Of a stretch of 64,000 nucleotides of DNA, positions 58,921-64,000 are shown in pieces. The number at the start of each line of letters is the position of its first letter. Position 1 is the stretch's first letter. Under the pieces are notes generated by a model, which saw only the letters and a program-made list of their open reading frames with translations, made no database searches and was not told the DNA's origin. The DNA is taken from positions 9,362,001-9,426,000 of the forward strand of contig NZ_CP108046.1 in assembly GCF_041435115.1 (NCBI RefSeq). The letters run 5' to 3'. The translations under genes and the position numbers were made by a program. This DNA is from Streptomyces sp. NBC_00289. GTDB lineage: Bacteria; Actinomycetota; Actinomycetes; Streptomycetales; Streptomycetaceae.

Positions 58921-60076
58921 GGACGGTTCCTGTTCTGTACCGGTGTGGCTGCTCGGGCCGGGCGCGACCGCGCAGGACGGCCGCCACCTGCGCCGCGTAC
59001 GTGTCCAGGCCCTCGGCGCCGCTGCCGGGCAGGCCGGTGAGCCGGGGCAGCAGATCGCCGAAGGCGTTGACCTCGCCGACGAAGGCCCTGCGCCAGCCGA
59101 CGGCCGGAAGCAGGTCGACGCCGACGCAGAGGGTGCGGGGGAAACAGGCCGCGGCCCGCTCGCACACGTCGAGCAGGTCGGCCAATCGGGCGCCCGCCGC
59201 CTCCACGGCCTCCCGGGCCGCGTCGAGGTCGCCGCGGCTGCCGCCGAGATGGAGGTTGGTCAGGGGCCATCTGCTGGTGCGGACCACGGCGTGGGTGGCC
59301 CGGCCGGCCACCACGACGACCCTGAGGTCGGCGGCGCGGCCGCGCTGGGAGGCTTTGGGCAGCCAGCGTTCGAGGTGCAGGCCGTCGGGGGCGAGGGCGT
59401 CGACGACGGCCGCGACGTCCTGTTCGCGTTCGTAACGGCGTACCTTGAGCGAGTTGTGCAGGCGGCCGTCCGGGGTGAGTTCCACGGAGGTCGTGGCTCT
59501 GATCCGGCCGCCGCCGGCCTCGACGGCGAGTACTCCTGACGCGGACGAGCCGTGCGCGGGCTTGACGAACAGCCGCCGCATCCGGTGCTCGCGCATCAGC
59601 GTCCGGACGTCGTCCCAGCCGCCCACCGGCGCCGCCCCTGGGCCCGAGGTGGGCGAGGCGGGCACGGGGACACCCGCCGCGTCGAGTACGGCGTGACAGC
59701 GGCGCTTGTCGAACAGCACGGCGAGGTCGTCGGGGTCGTCCAGGCGGATGCCGCCGCGCAGACCGCGCAACGCGGCCGTGAACCCGGCGTACCAGCGGGC
59801 CGACCCCTCCACCCGGGTGGGCTCCTGGACGCCCCGCAGCAGACGGTCGACCTCGGGGTTCTCGCCGGGGGAGTCGATCCGGACGATCTCGTCGGCGGCG
59901 AAGTCCGCCCCCTGCGCGCACAGCACGTCCACCCAGGGCACGACGCGCGGACCGGGCAGACCGGCCGCGCGCACCGCGTCGCCGAAGAGCGACACCCGAC
60001 GGTTCTCCGGATTGCCGACCACCGCGAAGCGCGGACGGGGGAGTCCCGCCGCTCGGGCCACGGACGACGTACTCAC
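58913..60076 (-). CDS. STM4014-family protein, ATP-grasp-like
   Basis: This 387-residue protein has an N-terminal Rossmann-like region (RFAVVGNPENRRVSLFGDAVRAAG, VVPWVDVLCAQGADFAADEIVRIDSPGENPEVDRLL). An ATP-grasp-type core follows, with FDKRRCHAVLDAAGVPVPAS, RLFVKPAHGSSASGVLAVEAGGG and the closing metal-binding segment FVGEVNAFGDLLPRLTG. ATP-grasp enzymes ligate a carboxylate to an amine or thiol via an acyl phosphate. The GTG overlaps the STM4015-type stop by 4 bp (GTGA). Together with two radical SAM proteins it suggests assembly or modification of a peptide or small molecule. Confidence 0.88.
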   Translation of the reverse strand: MSTSSVARAAGLPRPRFAVVGNPENRRVSLFGDAVRAAGLPGPRVVPWVDVLCAQGADFAADEIVRIDSPGENPEVDRLLRGVQEPTRVEGSARWYAGFTAALRGLRGGIRLDDPDDLAVLFDKRRCHAVLDAAGVPVPASPTSGPGAAPVGGWDDVRTLMREHRMRRLFVKPAHGSSASGVLAVEAGGGRIRATTSVELTPDGRLHNSLKVRRYEREQDVAAVVDALAPDGLHLERWLPKASQRGRAADLRVVVVAGRATHAVVRTSRWPLTNLHLGGSRGDLDAAREAVEAAGARLADLLDVCERAAACFPRTLCVGVDLLPAVGWRRAFVGEVNAFGDLLPRLTGLPGSGAEGLDTYAAQVAAVLRGRARPEQPHRYRTGTVHA

Positions 60077-61032
60077 TCGCCCACGGCGACGTATCGCCAC
60101 ACCGTGCCGTCGTCCTCCGTGTCCTCCTCCGCGTCGTCACGGTCGAGGTCCACCTCCACGCCCGCCGGCTCGAGCGTCTGACGGACGCGGTCCTCGAACG
60201 GCTTGCTGAGGTAGTGGTGGTGCAGGTCGAGCTTCTTGAGGTGGGTGAGGGGCTGACCGCCCAGGAGCGCGCCGGCACCCTCGTCGGTCAGCACCCCCAT
60301 GGACAGGTCCAGGACCTCCAGACGGGCCACGACGGGAGCGGAGGCGACGGCCGCGGCGACGGCGTCCTGCATCTCGCTGTTGCGCAGCGCCAGATGACGC
60401 AGGCGCGGCAGCCGGGCGCCGGACAGGATGGGCTCCAGATCGGCGGCCTCGCTGTCGCCGCCGTAGTCGGGAGTGCCCAGCCACAGGTCGAGGTGCTCCA
60501 GCGCGGGCAGGTCACTGCCTCCGATGCCACGCACCACCTCCGCGGGCAGTCCACCGGTCTCCACGACGAGCTTGCGCAGCGCGCCGTGGCTCAGCGCGGG
60601 CAGCCGCAGCTCCGTGCCGCCGCGCACACCGAACTCCTCCAGGGAGGGGAAGCCGGAGAGCAGCGGGGCGACGTCGGTCTGGTTGATCCAGGAGATCTCG
60701 CACTCCTCCATCACCATGTCGCCGAGGAACAGCGCGCGCAGCGCGGGGAAGCGGTCCCGGGCGGCGAGCAGCGCCTCTATGACCGCGGACGGGCCCGAGT
60801 CGTACGCCTCCTCCCAGGCGCCGACGATCAGGGCCCGCACGCGGGTGGTGTCGACGGCGGCGCAGAAACGAGCGAAGGCGCCCGCCCAGTCCTCGTCGGC
60901 GTCGTACACGTCAGCGGTGATCCGCCAGGCGACGCCGTCCGGGTCGGGCAGGTCGCCCGCCGGCGTGCGCGGGCCCGGAAAGTCGTAGGCGGGCAGCCGG
61001 TACAGCGAGGCGAGGTGGTCACCGATGGTCAT
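60073..61032 (-). CDS. STM4015-family leucine-rich-repeat-like protein
   Basis: This is a 319-residue protein. After an N-terminal part (MTIGDHLASLYRLPAYDFPGP, WRITADVYDADEDWAGAFARFCAAVD) it contains several LRR-like units, each LPxLRxLxLxxxxx: FPALRALFLGDMV, FPSLEEFGVRGGTELRLPAL, LPALEHLDLWLG, LPRLRHLALRNSEM, VARLEVLDLSMGVL, LTHLKKLDLHHHYL. The C-terminal 25 residues are very acidic. It is first in the operon, with AGGAG upstream of the ATG at 61032. The repeats suggest a protein-binding scaffold or substrate-recognition subunit. The promoter lies at 61079-61101. Confidence 0.9.
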   Translation of the reverse strand: MTIGDHLASLYRLPAYDFPGPRTPAGDLPDPDGVAWRITADVYDADEDWAGAFARFCAAVDTTRVRALIVGAWEEAYDSGPSAVIEALLAARDRFPALRALFLGDMVMEECEISWINQTDVAPLLSGFPSLEEFGVRGGTELRLPALSHGALRKLVVETGGLPAEVVRGIGGSDLPALEHLDLWLGTPDYGGDSEAADLEPILSGARLPRLRHLALRNSEMQDAVAAAVASAPVVARLEVLDLSMGVLTDEGAGALLGGQPLTHLKKLDLHHHYLSKPFEDRVRQTLEPAGVEVDLDRDDAEEDTEDDGTVWRYVAVGE

Positions 61033-61078
61033 ACGGCTGCTCCTGAGCGGAAAGAGTGCACGGACTGTGATGTCGGAA

Positions 61079-61101
61079 GTTCTACCAACAGGCACTGACA
61101 A
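61079..61101 (-). promoter_or_regulatory. RecA-NDp/PafBC-type promoter for the STM4011-4015 operon
   Basis: On the minus strand TTGTCAGTG (61093-61101) is followed after exactly 8 bp by TAGAAC (61079-61084), then the STM4015 ATG about 47 bp on. The known LexA-independent DNA-damage promoter consensus in actinobacteria is TTGTCRGTG-N8-TAnnnT. Only the last -10 base deviates (C for T). Confidence 0.75.
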
Positions 61102-61131
61102 CACCAGTCGGCGGGGCGGGCTTCGGGGACG

Positions 61132-61154
61132 TTGTCAGTGGCGGCCCCTACGGT
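61132..61154 (+). promoter_or_regulatory. RecA-NDp/PafBC-type promoter for the divergent small-protein/DUF6745 genes
   Basis: TTGTCAGTG (61132-61140), N8, TACGGT (61149-61154) is a full match to TTGTCRGTG-N8-TAnnnT. With the minus-strand copy it makes a 10-bp inverted repeat (CACTGACAAC at 61093-61102 / GTTGTCAGTG at 61131-61140). Confidence 0.82.
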
Positions 61155-61203
61155 CGTCCACATGAGGCCGGTGCGCCGAGCACCCGGCGGTGAGGGGAGA
61201 GCC

Positions 61204-61530
61204 ATGTACCGGCAGGGAGACGTGCTGATCGTGCCCGTGACGGACGAGGCGGTGCCGGACCATGTGGCCCACGCCCCGCGGGAGCGGCGCGATGCGCGGG
61301 GCCGGCTCGTGCTGGCGCTCGGCGAGGTCACCGGGCACGCCCACGCGGTCGTCGGGCCGGGGGAGTTGGTCCGAGAGCCGGGACCGTTCGGTCCGCTGCT
61401 GCTCCGGCTTCCCCAGGGTGGGCGGGTGGTGCACGAGGAGCACGCCGCGATCGCGTTGCCCAAGGGGTGGTACCGGGTGATCAGACAGCGGGAGTACGTG
61501 CCCGGGTCTGTGCGCATCGTGGCGGACTGA
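61204..61530 (+). CDS. Small conserved protein of unknown function, divergent from the STM4015 operon
   Basis: This 108-residue beta-rich protein reads MYRQGDVLIVPVTDEAVPD, GRLVLALGEVTGHAHAVVGPGELV, LLLRLPQGGRVVHEEHAAIALPKGWYRVIRQREYVPG, and ends VRIVAD. The GHAHAV and VVHEEHAAIAL segments place several His residues as in a small cupin-like or metal-binding barrel. This is an inference from pattern only. The ATG at 61204 follows GAGGGGAG. It is the first gene downstream of the PafBC-type promoter and probably co-transcribed with the DUF6745 gene 51 bp later. Confidence 0.82.
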   Translation: MYRQGDVLIVPVTDEAVPDHVAHAPRERRDARGRLVLALGEVTGHAHAVVGPGELVREPGPFGPLLLRLPQGGRVVHEEHAAIALPKGWYRVIRQREYVPGSVRIVAD

Positions 61531-61581
61531 TCCGCGTGGATCGTCGCGGGGCCGGCTGAACAGCGCATGACGGAGGGGCAG

Positions 61582-62679
61582 ATGACCAGGACAGACATGG
61601 ACGACGTGGCGGTGGGGGACATGGAGGACGTGGGGGATGTCGCGAGGGGTGTCGTGGGGGACGTCGTGTCCTCAGACGACCTGAGCGCGTGGCGTGCGTG
61701 GGCCTCGGCGACCGCTCCAGCCGACCGGACGGCCGCCGAGGACGGAGTGCGGCGCGCCTACCGCCAGGCCGGACTCGCCGAACCCGAGCGTGTGGTGTGG
61801 GCCGGTTCCCCGCGGGCGGCCGTCACACTGCTACGCGACCTCGCGGACCGCGGTCCCAGCGTGCGTGAGGCGGTCCGCAGCACACCCTGGGCGCACGAAC
61901 GGCTGCGACTGCAAGGGGAGTTGGGAGCGGTGGGCTGGTCGGCGCACTGGGCGGCCACCGGGGGACGGCTGTGGGAGTCCACCCAGGCACTCGTGGACCG
62001 CATCCGCACCGGTGTCCTCGAAGAACTGGTGGGCCGGCAGACGGGGAAGGAGGCCGCCGAGGTCCGGCTGCTCCTGCTGGACGCCGTGCTGGGGCAGCAT
62101 GACGCGCCCTGGCTCGCCGCGTTCGCCACAGACGGAGGCCCGCTCGACGGAGTGGCGGCGGTGTGCCGCAGCGCGGGCTGGTGGTGGCCGTACGACCGCG
62201 TGGCGGTGGTGTGCGAGCGACCCGTGGCCCTGCACCGGGACGAGGCGGGCAGACTCGACCACGGAGACGGCCCGGCGCTCGCCTATCCCGACGGTTTCGC
62301 CCTGCACGCCTGGCGCGGCATGCCCGTGCCGGCGGACTTCCTCGCGGAGCTGCCGACGCTCACACCGGAGCGGATCCGCTCCGAGGAGAACGCCGAGCTG
62401 CGCCGGGTGATGCTGGAGTACTACGGCTACGACCGCTACCTGACGAACTCCGGCGCCCGGCCCGTGAACCGGGACCGGACGGGCACCCTGTGGCGGATCG
62501 ACCTGCCCGACGACGAGCCGGTCGTGATGGTGGAGGTCCTCAACTCCACTCCGGAGCCGGACGGGACCCGGCGCACGTACTGGCTGCGGGTGCCCCCCTC
62601 GACCCGGACCGCGAAGGCGGGCGTCGCCTGGACCTTCGGGTTGCAGCCCGAGGTGTACGAGCCGGTCCGGGAGACCTGA
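61582..62679 (+). CDS. DUF6745-type protein
   Basis: This protein has about 365 residues. After an acidic Asp/Val-rich N-terminus comes a helical region (YRQAGLAEPERVVWAGSPRAAVTLLRDLADRGPSVREAVR). The strongly conserved C-terminal domain follows: CERPVALHRDEAGRLDHGDGPALAYPDGFALHAWRGMPVPADFLAELPTLTPERIRSEENAELRRVMLEYYGYDRYL, then LWRIDLPDDEPVVMVEVLNSTPEPDGTRRTYWLRVPPSTRTAKAGVAWTFGL. I recognise this as the DUF6745 domain, with no known function. ATG at 61582 has GGAGGGG directly upstream. ATG at 61567 is less likely. It shares the DNA-damage-type promoter. Confidence 0.85.
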   Translation: MTRTDMDDVAVGDMEDVGDVARGVVGDVVSSDDLSAWRAWASATAPADRTAAEDGVRRAYRQAGLAEPERVVWAGSPRAAVTLLRDLADRGPSVREAVRSTPWAHERLRLQGELGAVGWSAHWAATGGRLWESTQALVDRIRTGVLEELVGRQTGKEAAEVRLLLLDAVLGQHDAPWLAAFATDGGPLDGVAAVCRSAGWWWPYDRVAVVCERPVALHRDEAGRLDHGDGPALAYPDGFALHAWRGMPVPADFLAELPTLTPERIRSEENAELRRVMLEYYGYDRYLTNSGARPVNRDRTGTLWRIDLPDDEPVVMVEVLNSTPEPDGTRRTYWLRVPPSTRTAKAGVAWTFGLQPEVYEPVRET

Positions 62680-63500
62680 GGCGGAGGCTCGCGTGAATGC
62701 ACAGGGACGAGGGACACCAGCCCTGCGCCGGCTGTGGACCCGGCCTGGTGACGCGACGTGTCACGGACTCGGCACCCACCGGGCTGTGGCCACCCGGCGG
62801 CCCAACAGGTGCCCGATCACACAGAGTTGACGACCGAGGTCCGGTGCGGTCCGAGTCGAACGGCGCCGACAAAAACGTTGCCCGTCGACCCCGTTGACAC
62901 CCTGCGGTGCGCCTCTTACTGTCTCGCCAACGTTCCGAACACATCACGAGATATCGAACAGCTGAGAGGCAACCGCCCTGCCCACCAACGGAATCAGCAC
63001 GCGTGTGGCCCGGAACGCCATGCCACAACCGGGAGCACGTCCAGGTGCACACCGGCAAGGGGCTCGTGTCAGTCGGAAGAACCCGGGTGCCGGGCCGCAC
63101 AGACGCACCGACCGGTGCACCGCGAGGCACCGAGGCTCCTGACCGCCGACACGCGGCACGGGGTCGCGATCCAGGCGATCGGCCACTTCGCCGGTTCCCG
63201 CCGGCAGTTCACCTCCTGGAGACGCCCGCCAAGATCACAACGACTTCGGCGGCCGCGTCGGGATTGTCCAGGTTGCCGAGCTGGCCGGCGGTGCTGCACC
63301 TTCCGTCCGGAAGTTCAGGCCGACCTCGGCATCCGAGATCTCCGCGCGACCGCACCCACTGGTGGGAGCAGCGCTCGTGCAGGGGACGGACAACGCACCA
63401 CGGCCTGATCGCCGGCCACCTGGCCCCGCCGGCCTCCCCGCAAAAATCCGCTACGCCGTCACCACTTTCTCAACGACGAGAAGAGCAAGGAACGATCACC
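62680..63500. other. 821-bp region upstream of the terminal sugar-binding gene
   Basis: It contains a near-consensus promoter (62894-62922) but no convincing gene. Frames crossing it lack start signals. A short plus-strand segment near 63256-63310 reads GIVQVAELAGGAAPSVRKF, vaguely like a LacI/ROK helix-turn-helix, and could be a decayed regulator. The ribosome-binding site AAGGA of the last gene lies at its right end. Confidence 0.4.
62894..62922 (+). promoter_or_regulatory. Near-consensus HrdB-type promoter with flanking AACGTT palindromes
   Basis: TTGACA (62894-62899) and TACTGT (62917-62922) are separated by exactly 17 bp. AACGTT occurs at 62874-62879 and 62929-62934, bracketing the promoter with centres 55 bp apart, as expected for a repressor binding two half-palindromes. 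The start codon of the next gene is about 580 bp downstream. Confidence 0.6.
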
Positions 63501-64000
63501 ATGCGTAACCGAAGAGCCGTCACCGCCGGAGCTGTCACCATCGTCTTAACGCTGTCCGCCTGCGGCCAGGACACCGACAGCGGCTCCGACGGGCTCCTCA
63601 AGGGCGGCACTGTGGGCATCGCCATGCCGACCCGGGCCTCCGAGCGCTGGATCGCCGACGGCAAGAACGTTGTCGAGGATCTGCGGGGCCTGCGGTACAA
63701 GACCAAGCTGGTGTTCGGTGACGACGACCCGAACCGGCAGGTCGCACAGATCCGGGAGCTGATCAAGCAAGGCGTCGACGCGCTGGTCATCGCGGCCATC
63801 GACAACCGGTCCCTGAACGGCGTGCTCCAGCAGGCCGCCGAAGCCAAGATCCCGGTGATCTCCTACGACAGGCTCATTCTCGGCACCAAGAACGTCGACT
63901 ACTACGCTTCCTTCGACAACGAGCAGGTCGGCCGCCTCCAAGCCCGCTACATCATCGACAAGCTGGGGTTGGACGACGGCGCGGGCCCCTTCAACGTCGA
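63501..64000 (+). CDS. Sugar-binding lipoprotein, ChvE/multiple-sugar type (3' end outside window)
   Basis: The first 166 residues are visible: a short signal with lipobox ending LSAC (Cys about residue 20), a Gly/Asp/Ser linker, then GTVGIAMPTRASERWIADGKNVVEDL, VFGDDDPNRQVAQIRELIKQGVDALVIAAIDNRSL, IPVISYDRLILGTKNVDYYASFDNEQVGRLQARYIIDKLGLDDG. This matches ChvE-like proteins that bind monosaccharides and feed an MmsA/MmsB-type (GguAB) transporter, expected just beyond the window. It is a distant relative of the orphan binding protein at 11040. AAGGA precedes the ATG. Confidence 0.92.
   Translation, partial: MRNRRAVTAGAVTIVLTLSACGQDTDSGSDGLLKGGTVGIAMPTRASERWIADGKNVVEDLRGLRYKTKLVFGDDDPNRQVAQIRELIKQGVDALVIAAIDNRSLNGVLQQAAEAKIPVISYDRLILGTKNVDYYASFDNEQVGRLQARYIIDKLGLDDGAGPFNV

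Noticed and set aside
63256..63310. A LacI/ROK-like helix-turn-helix fragment
   Set aside because: Similarity is limited to about 15 residues, with no start, hinge or effector domain. It is mentioned only as a possibility in the intergenic entry.

Overview
The window looks like a chromosomal segment of a Streptomyces or a close relative. GC content is very high and codons strongly favour G or C at third positions. The gene content fits too: secreted Tat/Sec hydrolases, a snapalysin-type protease, many LacI, TetR, IclR and ECF regulators, SpoIIE and STAS signalling proteins, and an IS701 element. There is no rRNA, tRNA or CRISPR array, and almost no housekeeping genes. It reads as accessory, arm-like DNA rich in carbohydrate uptake and regulation. 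I count about 57 credible intact genes and several broken ones.

Layout. 1-4.3 kb: a carbohydrate ABC importer (binding protein cut by the window edge, two permeases) divergent from a LacI regulator, with two matching palindromic operators between them. 4.5-17 kb: mixed single genes, including an AraC/GyrI regulator, an FAD monooxygenase, a snapalysin-like protease, an orphan sugar-binding lipoprotein, an esterase, a TOPRIM-only protein and an ECF42 sigma factor with its DGPF partner and a matching promoter. 17-20 kb: a large GAF/GAF/SpoIIE/HATPase protein. 20-34.6 kb: a sugar-acid catabolic region with two paralogous RbsC-type transport modules flanking idonate-type dehydrogenases, three other hydroxyacid dehydrogenases or fragments, a cyclase-family hydrolase and an IclR regulator. 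Three components of this region are broken: the ATPase of transporter copy 1, the idnD-like dehydrogenase and a 6-phosphogluconate-dehydrogenase-like gene. A repeated operator-like motif lies before three of its transcription units. 34.6-52 kb: regulators (XRE-cupin, STAS, B12-STAS pair, two TetR, LacI, an ECF sigma with a CU044_5270 partner), a D-erythronate dehydrogenase, a GH78 rhamnosidase, and an intact IS701-family element that landed exactly on a CTAG stop-codon site. 52.7-55.8 kb: two secreted alpha/beta hydrolases, one of them PHB-depolymerase-like.

55.8-62.7 kb holds the most interesting locus: a tightly overlapping five-gene operon of the uncharacterised STM4011-STM4015 type (two radical SAM proteins, an alkaline-phosphatase-fold hydrolase, an ATP-grasp-like protein and a leucine-rich-repeat-like protein). 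It is divergent from a small protein and a DUF6745-type protein. The shared 171-bp intergenic region contains two divergent copies of the RecA-NDp/PafBC-type DNA-damage promoter (TTGTCAGTG-N8-TA...). This suggests that the whole locus is induced by DNA damage. The window ends inside another sugar-binding lipoprotein gene, which lies downstream of a long, largely empty leader with a near-consensus promoter.
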